Source of the DNA: Trichostrongylus colubriformis | Lineage: Eukaryota; Nematoda; Chromadorea; Rhabditida; Trichostrongylidae | NCBI GenBank assembly: GCA_963978905.1 | Contig: OZ022256.1 | Location: 26,933,426-26,997,425 of the forward strand | Length of the DNA: 64,000 bases | Reading direction: 5' to 3' | Part shown: piece after piece, positions 21,824 through 34,349 of the stretch | How the letters are laid out: every line of letters starts with the position of its first letter | How positions within the stretch are numbered: the first letter of the stretch is position 1 | Made by a program: the position numbers and the translations under genes | The notes under the pieces: generated by a model | Seen by the model: only the letters and a program-made list of their open reading frames with translations | Databases searched by the model: none | What the model was told of the DNA's origin: nothing

Positions 21824-23280
21824 CTGACGAACTTAGAGAAGGGTTATTGTGCCCAGAGTATATCTGACAACGGGCCACATCCTCTCGGTTTCTGTTAGAA
21901 GCCGTCGGGAAAAAAGCGGACGGTTTTTTCGTGATGCCTACGGAGAATAGAAGTCCAAGAGGGCAGTGTGTCGACTCTGAACTCCATAACATTTAATTAT
22001 AGTATGCAGCTTCATGCGTTCAGTGCGAGCAAGCGTCATTCACTTGCGTAGCATTTCCACATCGTCGCGGCTCCGATCAGTATTCAGTTCTAAGACGCCG
22101 CGAAATTCGTCCATATCAAGATTAACAGTCGGGATACGATTCCCCCATATATTCATCATCAAAACACTGCTCGGTCTCATTCAAGTCCGCTGTTGAGCGC
22201 TGTACAGGGATCCCGTTAACACGCAACTTTACAAAGACTATTCTCAATGGTTTTATCAAGACTTCCCCTTCTCTCACCCTTCTCTTTCTCACTATCCCAC
22301 TACACAATAAAAAGCACGATAATAAAGTTCGCAGTAAGTAGGCGGTGTGATGCTACTTCATGTACCCGCGTTAACTCTAACCCGATGTCACAACTAAGAG
22401 ACCTGATCATGAAGGATGTCAGGATTGGTGACCCCAGCTCAACTATATTCGTTTTTTTAAAAACATGAATGTCGAGCAGATAATAAGGATCAATTACAGA
22501 TGCGCCTAATAACGTCATCTTCTATAGGATTTCCATTCCTTGGGCAAGTTTCCATGAAATTTAAAGAATTTTGTAGGTCAGCTGGGAAAGATAAAAAGTA
22601 ATGGTAGGATAGAAGAGAATCGAAAATGACCACACGACAAGTAAATTCATATTCATACTTTCGTTACTGAAACACTACTAATAGTACTAGCACTTGATTC
22701 AGAATGCTGAAGTCACCTACATATGATGACCCCCCTAAGTTCTTTGACCGTATCAAACAAGTGAGACCTCAGACACCTACAACCATCTGCACAAAAAAAG
22801 TCCGGATTTCTACAATAGTGCTAGGTTCTACAGCACCAACCCATCGGAAACACATCTGCATTTTGAAAGAGAAATTCTTTGCTCAAGCAAGCTGCGACTT
22901 GACAGGCTCAATAGGTGATTACGGCTGATACGTCAGCAGAATACAGTTCAAAGATGCCGGCCTCTCACTGTAGTACCACATAGATATGCTACATACTGGA
23001 GTTGATCAACTTGTTCCAGAATCCGAATGGATGTCAACGACTTCAGCGCACTTCTTCTCAACCCACATTGAGAGTTCTGCGCAGTACTATGCGCACGCAC
23101 AGTCGATCATGCCTTTCTAACATGGAACTGTCAGCAAAACTCACCGGAATTTCACTCCCATCTTCACATGTAACGGATGCATTCTTCTTCCCACATAAGA
23201 ACTACGTAACGAAATCCCTAGCCCAAGTCTTGTTTGGTCTCTTCTCACAACGTTTTTCTTTATTCTTCAAAATGTACATA
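21824..23280. other. no gene recognised
   Basis: This is the region upstream of the proposed first exon of the NF-kB-like gene. A minus-strand stretch at about 22120-22200 encodes ADLNETEQCFDDEYMG after an acceptor-like TGTACAG, and could be a further upstream exon. I could not link it by phase. The rest is AT-rich. Confidence 0.3.
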
Positions 23281-23782
23281 CAGTAGCGGTCAAAAATATA
23301 TGCGGTTATGGATTCTAACCATAACTTTGGTCGAAGTTTACATTTCTTATTCAATTTTTTTTTTGTTTTTTGAAGGCAACTGGTACTCAGTGAAGCAAAG
23401 TAGAGTGTAGTGTTGAGATTGGAAAATTTGTTAAACTAAAAACTCTGAAAATAGCCAAACCTTTCCAAAAATTCAATTGGCCATAAAAAGCTTATAACTC
23501 ATCGAAACGGGCAGGTGGGCAGAAAATAATACGGAATGAGGCTGGGACTTTGTTGCACGCTATTTCAAATCCTAACAGCACTGAGGCACGGAGTTGACCA
23601 TTTTCAGTGGTTTCAGTTAAATAATTTTTTCAACCTTCTCACTGCATCATACTCGGCTGAGATACTTTATTTCATTGAGCAACAGTTGCCTTCGGAACAC
23701 AAAAAAAATTGAGCGAGATATGCAAACATCGAACAAAGTTATGGTCAAAATCCCAAACCGCATATATTTTTGACCGCTACTG
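23281..23782. mobile_element. Tc1/mariner-type MITE, 502 bp, TA target duplication
   Basis: Starts CAGTAGCGGTCAAAAATATA followed by TGCGGTT and ends AACCGCA then TATATTTTTGACCGCTACTG. The 27-bp ends are perfectly inverted. TA flanks both sides (23279-23280 and 23783-23784). The interior is AT-rich and without transposase. Ends and length match the element at 5311-5810 (CAGTAGCG-GTCAAAA), so both probably used the same transposase. Confidence 0.9.
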
Positions 23783-23784
23783 TA

Positions 23785-26740
23785 TGTATTCGATAAAGCT
23801 TTTGCTGATCTGCAAAACCTTCACTGTTTCTTTTCAAAACAAAGTTGTTTCATATTTTTAAGTTTAATAAATAGATACTTAGGAGGCGAAATATACAGGT
23901 TCAGCCCCTGCTTTCTTTCACTTATGGTCGACGTTTTATCAATCGATTTCATTTAGTCAAAAACTTTAACTATAACTATAGATTGATTGAGGTTTATTAT
24001 GCCCTCATTCGATATGAAGCTCTCTGGATTTCGATGTTGAAATGAGCGCAGCTGTCGAAATATCAAACAACTGACTGATTAAATGAGCTAATAGCAGGGT
24101 CTTGTAGTGCAGAAAATGATCAATCAATTATTTGAACACACTTTGTCGAAAAACAAAGAGAATACTCACAAAATGGGAAATACGAGGATAACAAACCGAA
24201 AAATGCGCAAAATCGCGCAATCGCAATGTACGTACGTACATTCCACTACGTAGATCTCTCTACAAGCCCAAAAAACCATTGATAGGAAATTTCACAAATT
24301 CGAAGGATTCTAGGGCAACCGGTGCCATCAAATGAGCTAGCATTATGAAAACTGGGTGTATTTGACGAATTTAACGCTATTTCTTTGATTAAAAAGTCGC
24401 ACTCCATACCAGGTTGACCATGGTGAGCTGTACTATGTATTTGTATTCACTGAGTCATCAAATGCTATAAATGACTGGCATGTCTCGCTGTTGCAGACTG
24501 ACCTCGAAGATCGGGGTGCTCACCTCTGTGTCTGACAGCGACTTGGGCAACGTTCCTTTGCGTTCGTCGACAGCCACACCTTCGGGCATCAACAATTTTC
24601 TGGAACCACGACGTGATACGATCGAAATCGAAGGCGAACTCAAGTTCAAACTATCGAAATCGAATCAAAATCAAAGCTAAGTGGTGGAGTCACGACGGAG
24701 CACAGCTGTGATTGCACGTGATATTGACAGACGCACTCGGTATGAGGAGATATGTCGGTACATTTCAAACATCAAGAATCCTAGGCGTCATTTAAGCTCT
24801 CGGGAAGTATTGGTCAGTACATCAGACGATACAACTCTGTGGCCTGGATTAGGGGTGCGCACAGGAGGCACGATATTTGGAAATATAATATCTGCGGCTT
24901 CATTGATGGTCATATGGGTGAAGCTACACGTTAGAGGCTTTCAAGTCTCAGGAAGTCTCTCATCAAGTAGGATAAGACTGAATGTGAAATAAATGAAGAT
25001 CAGAAAAGACACGAATCGGCAATCGGTGAGCTGGAGTCAAGGGAATCGATTGCATCGTGAGTGTAAAGCGGACTAGCCGAACGCTCTGCCTCTTATTCAA
25101 ACACTCTCGAAATCAAGCCAACCTGACCTCTTAGACCACCTGATGTTCACGCATGCCACCCCACGCCAACACATCAGAAACTCAGAAATTATGTCCGGCT
25201 CTCAGGTATGGCATCTGAGATGACTCATCACTTATCATTCTACGGTCTCTGTGTAGGCCGGCAGGAAGAATGAAGATGAACGTTACAGGGGCAACAACTT
25301 TGACATCACTGGCTCCCACATGGTTAGTGGTCTTCACTCTTTACGAGGCTCAACGCAACTGGGATGTACTGTCGTAGGACTTGAACCTGGCGTGACTTGG
25401 GATAAGATATTACTACTGTAGACTGTGCCTGCGGAATTCGCAAAACTGCTTCTTCTCTCTTTCTTGTTCTTGAAGTAAAGGGAACTACTTGGTACCATTC
25501 TTCAAAACTAGGGATGATGATCTCTATACATCTATCAATGAAAATAAGAAGTAGCACGATTATTTCCTGGTATTAGAAGCTAAATCAAAGCCTTATTTCC
25601 GATGTAAAAGATGTGAAAAGGTTGAACTTGACAATAGAATAGAATGGCATGGATTTCATGGAGAGTCGTTCAACCTTAATGTTTCGAAATCCTCTGAGAG
25701 ATACTGCTGGAATGCCACCTGTTCATTGCTTCTTTGATAATTTGGATAATTGGATGTAGGATTGCTTTCTATTGGGCCTTTTCATCTCACAATTAGTGGG
25801 CTTCTATCGTTTGAAAGTAGTTATCAATTCCATCAGCATGTCGGAGATGGAGAGTAACGTCCAATACTTTGAAGAAGCGGAGCAAACAACGTGACGGTGC
25901 TAACAACTCACTCGTGAACATATTATAATTTGATGGTGGGCGAATAACTCCCAAGGGCGTCCCAGGGTTTTACATCTACGCAAGCAGCGCATTTCTTGAG
26001 AGACCATTCTCACTTGAAATAAGCAACAGCAAAACTCCTTTTCTTTGACTTTCGGCAGTTGTGACGCACAGAGTCAGTGACATCGAAAACATTCTTGGTT
26101 CACGAATTTGAAGAAGAAATATTGGATGCAATCGGGAACAATCGCTGCCTTTACGTTTTGTAACTTCCCAAAATAACTTTGATGTCTCACGACTCAAGTG
26201 CGAGTGGATATTTCAAGTGAGGAAAATCATTCTTCATGATTTGTATCGCGTTTCTCCTCACTCAGTGCATCAGAAAGAGAAAGAGTCACACAAAGTAATT
26301 TGTGCCATTCATGGTGATATCCTATCGCAAGTTACTTTCAAGTCCCACGCTAGTTTTTCCCAGCTGCTCTAAGCTGCCCATAAAGAGTGGTGACCACTCA
26401 TTATGTGGGTGTGCTGACGCTAAGGTTGCTGCCCCTACAGCATTCAACGGCATTCTCCTTGCCGGCCCACACAGCCCCGTTCAATGGGAGGTCCTCGGGA
26501 TATTGCTGCACGATTTAGCACGATTTCAATTATTACAGCAATATCGATTGAGATATGTACCTACAAACAAAAATTCCAAAAATACTTAATATAGAAATAA
26601 AATGACTCTCTTTTGTGACTGCGTGTTGTTCCTCTGTATATTTGCAAAAGAGGGTCACTGTACTTCGACTTATACGTGCAGAATGTAATATTCCAGGGTG
26701 TTTATCAAAATCGAGCGCTCGGGATTTTAATAATTCCGCA
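23785..26740. other. mostly unassigned; one possible minus-strand exon at 24524-24650
   Basis: On the minus strand, 24524-24650 lies between a TTTCGATAG acceptor and a GAG|GTGAGC donor and encodes SISIVSRRGSRKLLMPEGV and KGTLPKSLSDTE. That composition is coding-like (Ser/Pro-rich). The plus strand is also open here after a TTGCAG acceptor. I cannot connect either version to other exons. The rest of the interval shows nothing I can support. Confidence 0.25.
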
Positions 26741-27191
26741 AGTACAATACCGCTCACATCTCCTGGAAAATCGCCACCTGGCGATAGCGGTGCAAACCGT
26801 CGCACTGCCATAGCTTCATTTGATCTGGATAAAATGGAAAAAAATTGGGAGCGTTAGATTCATCTCGATGCGCCGAGTTCAACTACGTATAAGTTGTCGA
26901 AGTTAACTGAGTAGCTTCTCGGTGAAAGCTGCAACAATTACTTTTTTACCCTCAGGCAAGACTTTGACTCTTTTGGGCCTACATTCACATTCCAATTTTT
27001 GCTCGCCGCGGAACATGAGCGAGCAACTATGGGACACTTGAACGTAGGCCCAAAAAAGCTTCCAATTTTCCCATTTTATCCACTTTTTTCTCATTTTATC
27101 CACTTTATACGAAGCTATGACGGTGCAACGGTTTGTGCCGATCAATCCGTCGCCAGGTGTCGATTTTTCAAAAATGTGAGCGGTACTGTAC
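26741..27191. repeat. fold-back repeat, about 450 bp
   Basis: The left end has GTACAATACCGCTCACAT, CGCCACCTGGCGATAG and GCCATAGCTTCATTTGATC. The right end has the complementary series AAGCTATGACGG, CGTCGCCAGGTGTCG and ATGTGAGCGGTACTGTAC. Near the centre, TTTTGGGCCTACATTCAC and CTTGAACGTAGGCCCAAAA are again inverted. It is a non-coding palindromic MITE-like element just upstream of the ShKT gene. Confidence 0.55.
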
Positions 27192-27370
27192 AACCATAGA
27201 AGGTTATTGGCACACATCCTCACTAAAAAAGTGCATACATATTCCGCCATCGATGTATAGTTCACGAGCACTGTCACGGAAATACAACATTTGTACGTCG
27301 GAGAAAAGTACAGCCCATCCTAGTTCTGCCATATAAGCCGTATTGTTATCACGTCAATACAGAGTATCGC

Positions 27371-27758
27371 ATGTTCTATTTCATCGTCTGTGGGCTGCTT
27401 CTGCTGAGCGCCTTCACAGTTGAGGCAGAAACGTCCTTCTCCAGCTTTTTCTCTTCCACTAAAGCTCTCCTGGAACGTCTGGAAAGAGCGTTGGATGAGA
27501 TGAGAGCCAAAATTTTCGATTCTTATGGAACCTACTGGGTTGCAGCAAATGAAGTAGGTTTTGTGGTTTAGGTAAGCAGACGCTTTTACATGATTCCATC
27601 ATTTTTAGTGCTTCGACAAGTCTTCCACTGTATGCACGTCACTGGATGCAAAACACCTCTGCAAAGACGAGGAACTGGCGAAATACTACTGTCCCGTAAC
27701 TTGCCGTTATTGTACTCCGAAAAACATCACTTCAAAGATACACCCTTCTTTACAATAA
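27371..27758 (+). CDS. secreted single-ShKT-domain protein, two exons, 110 aa
   Basis: Exon 1 (27371-27553) starts MFYFIVCGLLLLSAFTVEA, a clear signal peptide, and continues with a helical segment (LLERLERALDEMRAKI). A 55-bp intron (27554-27608, GTAGGT...TTTTTAG) joins in phase 0 to exon 2 (27609-27758). Exon 2 encodes a six-Cys ShKT domain with CFDKSSTVC, LCKDEELAKYYC and PVTCRYC spacing, then TAA. ShKT domains are small disulphide-bonded modules common in nematode secreted and cuticle proteins; some block potassium channels, others only mediate binding. Only one domain is present and no enzyme is attached. The product is probably exported. Its role is unknown. Confidence 0.85.
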
Positions 27759-29111
27759 CACGTACCCTTGAACGGAGATTTCGAAAATTTTGTATGGAAA
27801 TATGCAGAAATACACCTTTTTCTTTTGACTACGTGCAGTTTCTCTTCATATTTGCCTTCACCCTGCTTCGTGCTCAAAATAATATATAGGCTGGGTTATA
27901 GCATGGTTGAATACTCAAGAAACAATGGAATGAAATGAAAAACTTGCTGATATGGGTTTCTTTCATGTGTCACTACGACTGTAAACACGTAAACTGGTGC
28001 GTGAGCCATTGTACGGACCGGCGTTTGCATTCACTAATAATGTGAGTGAAATCTTCATGCACAGCCCATTTCGCAGTGGAGCCGACCAAGGCTAGTATCA
28101 TCCTGTTGGATCACTGATTGTGAGAGCAGAAGATGTGCTCTAGTTATTGGAGACGCAATGGATCATTTTTTATGACAAATTCAAAGAAGATCTCGCTGGA
28201 GGGAAAACAAAATTCCCCGCCTGGCTCCCTTCGATATAACTTCCTTTTTTTGAACTATAAAGTAGTTTAGTCAATAGAAGGTGCCAGCCTCGTAGATCCC
28301 GCTTCGTATATCCACAGTCCACTCACAAACTTATGTTTGAAGAGAGTTATGTACGACCATTTGAAATAAACCATTTCGAAAATTTTCGAAACGCAGTGCT
28401 GCGAAAAGCCTCTATGCGTGTGAAAGGACTGCGCTGTCACTTACTGCTTTTGGCCTTTTTCACACCAGTTCTTTTTTAATTTATCCTTCAGTGCTCTCAG
28501 GAATCATTGCTATCTCCTCCTTTCTGATTCCTCCGATCTCCTTTGGTCGGCAGTCACAGTACACCACACAATATAATTTCCTGCTCCCTGCATGTAGATA
28601 AGTGGTGGTTGAGGTTGAGTACAATTTGTGAGGCTGCATTCCCTCTTTTAGAGTTTCCCAGATGCATAAACATTTTATAACACTCAGTTTAGTGACTCTT
28701 AACTGGTCTCCAGGTTTACGTTCAACAATGCCTGCAATTTACCTGCTCCGAAATTTTTTACTTGGCTTTGACATTGGTCGACATTTTGGTCGACGAAAAC
28801 ATAACCACTATTTTTGGGGTGTTGAAACGAATACTGCTAGCTAGAGTCAGATACGACTGTTGCTGCTCTCTATGAGCCTTCGCTATAGTTCGATGAGCCC
28901 TAGAGGGTTTAATGTCCCTGTCGGACAGGGGAAGAATTTGATGTCAAAAATGCAAATTTGAGTACTCATTGAATGAGCACTATTAAAAACAAACAAACCA
29001 CTAAACATAGGTGATGACTCGAAATTTTGTAAGAAAAGGTCAGCACCGTGAGGGTGAGAGCACTGAGCAAGATTTACACCTACTAACCTAGACCTTTTGT
29101 GGGTTAAGTTG
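27759..29111. other. no gene recognised
   Basis: Downstream of the ShKT gene. There are short frames without domains and no clear poly(A) signal close to the stop. Nothing repeats elsewhere in the window as far as I can see. Confidence 0.4.
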
Positions 29112-30152
29112 TTAATCAGAATTGGGTTCTTCCGATGAATGTACGGATTCTATATTGCCTGTATCACTTGTCGCCCCATCGCTTGTCCAGTGTCTGCAGC
29201 GGTGCCAGCAGCGTTTCCATTCATCCTTGCCTTGATCCAGACTAGTCCAGTGAACCCTTTTTGCTCCAGGGACAGCCTCCCCTGCCTCTCCTCCCTTCCG
29301 CGCAGAGCTTTGTTTGAATTTTGACCATCGGACCTGAGAATGTTCAGGTGTTGATTCGGCATCTCGAGGGATACAGTCAGTGATCGCTCTAGTCCAGCCA
29401 TCATAGCAGTATCGCATGATGTGTGCAGTCGCTCTGATCTTCGGTTCCTTGGCAAATTCGACGGTGTCCTCGCTCTCTGATAGTAGACCGAGTTCAAAAC
29501 TTCAGGTTTCCCTCTGCACCTGCTTGCATCGGGATACTTCGATTATTGGTTTTTTAATAGCGCGTTGAATGACGATGACCGTATCCTCATACTGCTCACA
29601 CAGGGTCCAAGTCCCTAAAGCATATGCAGGCGCTGAAAGAAGGGAAGAATGGGATGAGCGGGCGCAGATCCGGGGGTTCTTATAATTTTTCTCGATGATG
29701 TTCTTCTCGTAGAGCGAGAATATGGCGTTAGGTACTAGTCCATTTCTCATAAATACCGTCTTGGACGTTGAGCGCCAACCGACCTTTCCCATGGCAGTCG
29801 AAATCAGCTAGCATTTGCTTCAGTAACTCAAATGTCGGTGTTATGAGCACGACGTCGTCAGCGAGGCGGAGGTGATGTAGAGGGTGAGCAGTGACCCAAG
29901 GACATACATGCCCCAAGAAAGTGAGCCACTAATGTGATTATCGCGTCGTGTGCCTTTGAGCATAGAAATAAATTTCGCTGACTGTATCCCTCCCTTTATA
30001 GTGCAATTAACCCTTTTTTGACTTCCGCGTATTATATGAGAAATGGCTGACTTTACTGTGATGTTCACAAGATCAGAGAGACTTGCAAGGCAGCTAACCC
30101 GTCTTGCCTCAACTGCATTGTTCCCATGAAAATCTTCGTACCTACGCACCAT
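29112..30152 (-). pseudogene. RTE-type non-LTR reverse transcriptase, decayed
   Basis: Minus-strand pieces in different frames follow the RTE order. QGVRQGD is degraded to KGTRRDN (about 29950). LRLADDVVLITPTFELLKQM is the catalytic box (about 29860-29790). Then come a VFMRNGLVPNAIFSLY segment (about 29750), DGWTRAITDCIPRDAE (about 29400-29350) and WTSLDQGKDEWKRCW (about 29230-29190). Several frameshifts and stops separate the pieces and the endonuclease is missing. It is a dead 5'-truncated copy of a different subfamily from the intact element at 39504. Confidence 0.8.
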
Positions 30153-30213
30153 CCTACTGTGCTAACACCTACTGTGACGCGATCACATATCAGAATGGTT
30201 GCGAGTGTACTGA

Positions 30214-30490
30214 CAAGGGAAGGATGGTAAGTGGAAGTGGCCGTTTGAAATGGAGTTTCTACCGATGATAGGGCTCGGGATGCGATTCACCAATCTGCAT
30301 TCCATATCTGCTGTGCGTCTCTGGGAGCAGAGTTACAAGCGTTGAAAGAAAGTCAGCACATATGCGATTGGCCAGTGCAACAGATGTGTGGTTCGATAGC
30401 AAAGTGGTTATGAGCTAGGGCTGAAGAGGGCTCGGATCCTTGCTGAACGAACCCTTTTGCATTTTTCCCAAATTTCTTTCCGGACGACGA
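30214..30490 (+). repeat. tRNA-related SINE-like repeat, copy 1
   Basis: Begins AGGGAAGGATGGTAAGTGGA and includes CATTCCATATCTGCTGTGCG. In its middle are pol III-like boxes: an A box GGTTCGATAGCAAAGTGGTT at about 30390 and a B box GGCTCGGATCC near 30429. A second, inverted copy lies at 31010-31286. The tRNA-like centre within a longer conserved unit suggests a tRNA-derived SINE. Mutations in the B box make a functional tRNA unlikely. Confidence 0.6.
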
Positions 30491-31009
30491 TGAGGTCATC
30501 GTTAGTTGCCTCGCGGAGAATTTATGCGAAAGGGTCGATAAGCTTCTGTTCTTTCCTAGTTGGTGCACGCGTTGTATCACAAGGACCGAAGACCTTCAGC
30601 AGGTGCGCTAACACAACCTTGGGGCAGAACATTTCTCACAACCAGCACTTTATAGATAACAATGACCCTTTGGAGTAATGTGAGTTCTGCCAAGATTGCC
30701 ACTTGAATTTAAGGCAGGTTGTGTTGAAATATACTCGGCATTAGTACAAACGTTCGTCTGGATTCTCATTAAACCATGTAATTATTCGGAAGAGACACAA
30801 CTTGGTTAGTGTCCGTGTAAACCATGTCCACTTCTAGATTAATTCATACACTAACTGTGAAATACATGTTTGTGAAGACAATAAACGAAGAAGTGGAAAT
30901 GTACAAGATAAAACAGCGAAAATGGATCCATTTCCTCGGAAATGCTCTTTCGTAGTGAGATCGAGCTCTCAGAGCATGTAATTCCTTGTCTGTAACGCTC
31001 GGGAAGTAA

Positions 31010-31286
31010 TTTGGGAGAAATGCAAAAAGGCACATTGAGCAGGAATCCGAACCCTGACCCCTCGAACTTGAGGCCTAGCACATAAGCACTTTGCTATCGA
31101 AGCACACATCCTTTGCACTTGCCTATCGCATATGTGCTGAGTTGCTTCTCTTTCAACGCTTGTAACTCTGCTCCCATAGACGCACAGCAGATATGGAATG
31201 CAGATTGGTGAATGACATCCCGAGCCCTATCATTGGTATAAACCCCATTTCAAACGGCCACTTCGACTTACCATCCTTCCCTTGTG
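31010..31286 (-). repeat. tRNA-related SINE-like repeat, copy 2, inverted
   Basis: On the minus strand this copy reads AGGGAAGGATGGTAAGTCGA, CATTCCATATCTGCTGTGCG, GCTTCGATAGCAAAGTGCTT and a better B box, GGGTTCGGATTCC (about 31040-31054). It matches copy 1 along nearly its whole length in the opposite direction, with about 520 bp between them. Confidence 0.6.
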
Positions 31287-31548
31287 AGTAGCTCCTGTTT
31301 AACTAGCGTGTACGTTAGAGTTGTGACAGCAAGTGCTATCACAACTATAACATGGCTTTAGATCAAATGCCCAGCACCATTCTGTTTCTATTTTCAGTTC
31401 TACATTGAAGAGTAGTCCTCCATCATCCGCATCACAGCCACTCACTTGAGCATACAGACATACCGGCCGATAAAGCGATAAACAGATCGAAACACAAATT
31501 GACACACAAGGTGGTGTATGTGATAGAGGGATTGCGACGACATGTCTA

Positions 31549-32795
31549 TTTATTTATTACATGTACAAGGCGTACATGAATTGGGATGGTTGTCCCACAT
31601 ATATAAAACATGTAGAACATATTAGTACAATAGCAACAACAAAAACCTAAAAAAACATCAAACAAGAAATTGGGAGCCACCAACCACGAAATTCAATAAT
31701 CAAAAGCAGTACAAAGCAAGAAAGCAAGGTTCTAACTGTAAAACTTACTCATAGAAGATTTGAGCTGAGCAATATCAGAAGGCATCAGGAACTTTTTGCA
31801 AAACTTGCCGAACTCAGAAGAAGCGCGCACAGACAAAATCTGGATCTTATACCCGTCTTCGATCTAGGACATAGAATTTTATACTTATCACTCGGTGTAA
31901 TAGATGGAAGCAGCACGAAGAGGTTTTCGATTTTGATCGATACTCTGCCTGTGATGATTTTATATAGCAGGATTAAATGAAATTTTTCTAATTCAAGAGA
32001 TTCAAGCCCAAATATCTTGTTCCTAATAACACCTCTAGGTATGGCATTGCGGTTGAAGCCCAAAGCGAGAATCAACATTTTCTGGTAAAAATGTTTTGGA
32101 CAGCTTCTGATCTCAATATCAACTTTTTCATATGAGGGCAATACACTGCTGTCCAATACTCCATTATAGGGCGGATATACATTTTGTATGCCTTTATAAG
32201 CGTACCAGGGTCGTCGGTATACAAGCTTCTCAAAGCTGGAAAAGTCTTGCCTCGGCTTTCCTAGCAATAAAGTTACAATGAGATTCAAATGCCAGCTTAC
32301 TATCACTGATTATGCCTAGATCCTTGAATCCACTAGGTTTCGTAGCTCACGATCGCCCGCGTACTAAGTGCTGGTAAGCCGGGTCTGACCTATGTGTAAG
32401 ACTGTAGTTTCTCAAAAGCTAATGGTAGTTCCCAAAGTTTGGACCACCTAGCGATAGCATTAATAACTTTTGTATGCTGGATACGTCATGTTCATCAGCT
32501 GCTGTTTTGTAAATTTTTGAATCATCAGCAAAAGTTTACATTTCACACCTGAGTCCCTAACAACAAACGGAAGATCATATGTGTAAATGCAAAACAACAC
32601 CGGTGATAAAACACCTACTTTAGGAACACCGCTTGGAGCAAATCTAATACTAGAGAAGGACTCATTGATTCTTACTTGGAAGGAGCGCAAAAATGTCGCA
32701 AAAATTATCCTGCTACGTCGTGCTAAAATGGCGCTATCCCAAGAAAATGTAGGAAGGAGCATTTGCTGAATGTGTCGGACTGACTGCAATGGCAA
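31549..32795 (-). pseudogene. CR1/jockey-like non-LTR retrotransposon, decayed 3' part
   Basis: Minus-strand frame 32795-32460 carries VRINESFSSIRFAPSGVPKV followed by GVLSPVLFCIYTYDLPF, the conserved G-V-x-Q-G-x-x-LSP-x-LF box of reverse transcriptase. Frame 32306-31785 holds the C-terminal region (LVYRRPWYAYKGIQNVYPPY, LLYKIITGRVSIKIENLFVL). The catalytic ADD is disrupted between the two frames. Downstream, to about 31549, is an AT-rich 3' region. Frameshifts show it is inactive. The CR1/jockey placement comes from these motifs. Confidence 0.75.
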
Positions 32796-33129
32796 ACTTG
32801 TTCATTTTTCAGCCTAAACCTGCCTTTATACAACTGACTAATGAACTTTAAATGGCGCATACATAATAATTGTAAAGCGACGATGATCGACAACTATCCC
32901 TTTTCCGCATCCTTGGTTTTTTCCGTGTGTTCTTTTTTTCTTTTTATGCACTGGGAAGCAGTAGTTCGGCTTCGACCAAATCGCGTTCTCTGCGACAAAA
33001 GAGTAAAGGAAGAACGGAAGATTCATAGAACCGACAATCGACCGTGCACGACCTATAGCGGAGAAGCCTGGGTAGTGGATATCGAGCCGGAATGGAAGAA
33101 CGCATGAGACGAAAATGCTGTGTTAGACG

Positions 33130-33440
33130 GCCGAAATCACGCGTTTGGGGCATGATGAAAATGACACAACACAGCCAAGCTTCGGCGTGGCTCCAATAAC
33201 TAGCAAAATGTGGCAGCCCTGTTTCGGTGGTATGTCCACATCCTCCGAGCTAGTGAAAGTGCTGTTTGCAAAGGGGTTTCTGCTCCAATTTGGACAGTCT
33301 GTTACCGAAAGGGCCTCTCAAGCAGCACTGGTCGGAAACATTACGTGCAGAACTGTAGCTTAGCCGGCACAACTCCTGCTGACAATAAGGCATTCCATCG
33401 GGATGACTGGCGCCTGTATGCCACAAAATCGAACTTTCAA
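33130..33440 (+). pseudogene. C-terminal scrap of an RTE-like reverse transcriptase
   Basis: A plus-strand frame reads FRWYVHILRASESAVCKGV and later NKAFHRDDWRLYATKSNF. This resembles the L-RWYGHVLR...W-R-x-x-RKADPA C-terminus seen intact at 560-780. It is short, with internal damage (GRPKQRW is not preserved). Confidence 0.5.
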
Positions 33441-34349
33441 TTAAGTGAGAAAACGGCGAAGAAGAAGGAGAGCAGAGGAGGGGTTCTTGTAGCTTTCTTT
33501 CTTTCTTTCTTGTGGGAGAAATGACATCAAAAAATACGCCATTGATACATTAGTAAAGGCATGTTATTGTTTTACAGGTTAACGGTTTGACACGTCGGCC
33601 CTGCTAGGGTTTGACCATTTATTGGAATGTCATCATCTCTCCCTCCTCCCACCTCACTTGGGATAGCACTGAAGAAGAATCTGTCATAACCGTTTCGTCT
33701 TGCCTCTTTGTGTCTATTATATGCGTGTCATATTTCTCTTGTCGTTTGCTCTACACCATATTCTAGTTTGTCGATGTATCACAAGAGGGAGCGTCGGCTG
33801 GCGCCATTTAAATCACGCGGGATCTCATACATAAAAGGCGGTGTCAGGACCCTTCGGGGCTACTTGCTCAGGGGCTCTGCTCAGTTGCTCTTTTTAGCTC
33901 CCAGTGGTTTATTGTGTTGCTCTTGGCGCATTTTTGCGCTCTGGTTGATTTCTTGGTGTCATTTTACCGCGTGGTGCTATTTTCTCGTTTCACCTTTTGT
34001 CTCCCATTTTTGTTTGTTCTGTATTAACTTGGCTTCACTGTTTGAGGCGTCGTATCACATTGGTTGTGGTTGGCCGCGCCGTTGGTGGGAACTAGCAGCT
34101 CGCTTGCCGCCTTAGTAAGCCTGACCACCACGTCAGGGGCACGAAATCCGCGACCGCAACCAAAGTGGTACTGTTCGGTCGCACTGTTTAACAAGTATTT
34201 GAAGATAAACGTTTTGTGTTGGGGACGGTTTGCTCATCGAACCTATCAGGTCAGACAGCCTGTCTGTGTACCTGTAAATAGACGAACCGGTGATTAATCT
34301 GCACGTGCTAAATAATTTACTACTCACGTTTCACTTGTAGTGAGAAATA
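33441..34349. other. no gene recognised
   Basis: T-rich DNA leading up to the first 134-bp direct repeat. There is a tract with TGTCAGGACCCTTCGGGG at about 33841, loosely similar to GTAGGACCCCTTGAGGG in the downstream repeat flank (35435). It may be the outer part of the same element, but I cannot show that. Confidence 0.3.

Noticed and set aside
31030..31110. A tRNA gene on the minus strand (A and B boxes visible).
   Set aside because: The cloverleaf does not close properly and the same sequence lies within a longer inverted repeat, so it is better explained as a tRNA-derived SINE.
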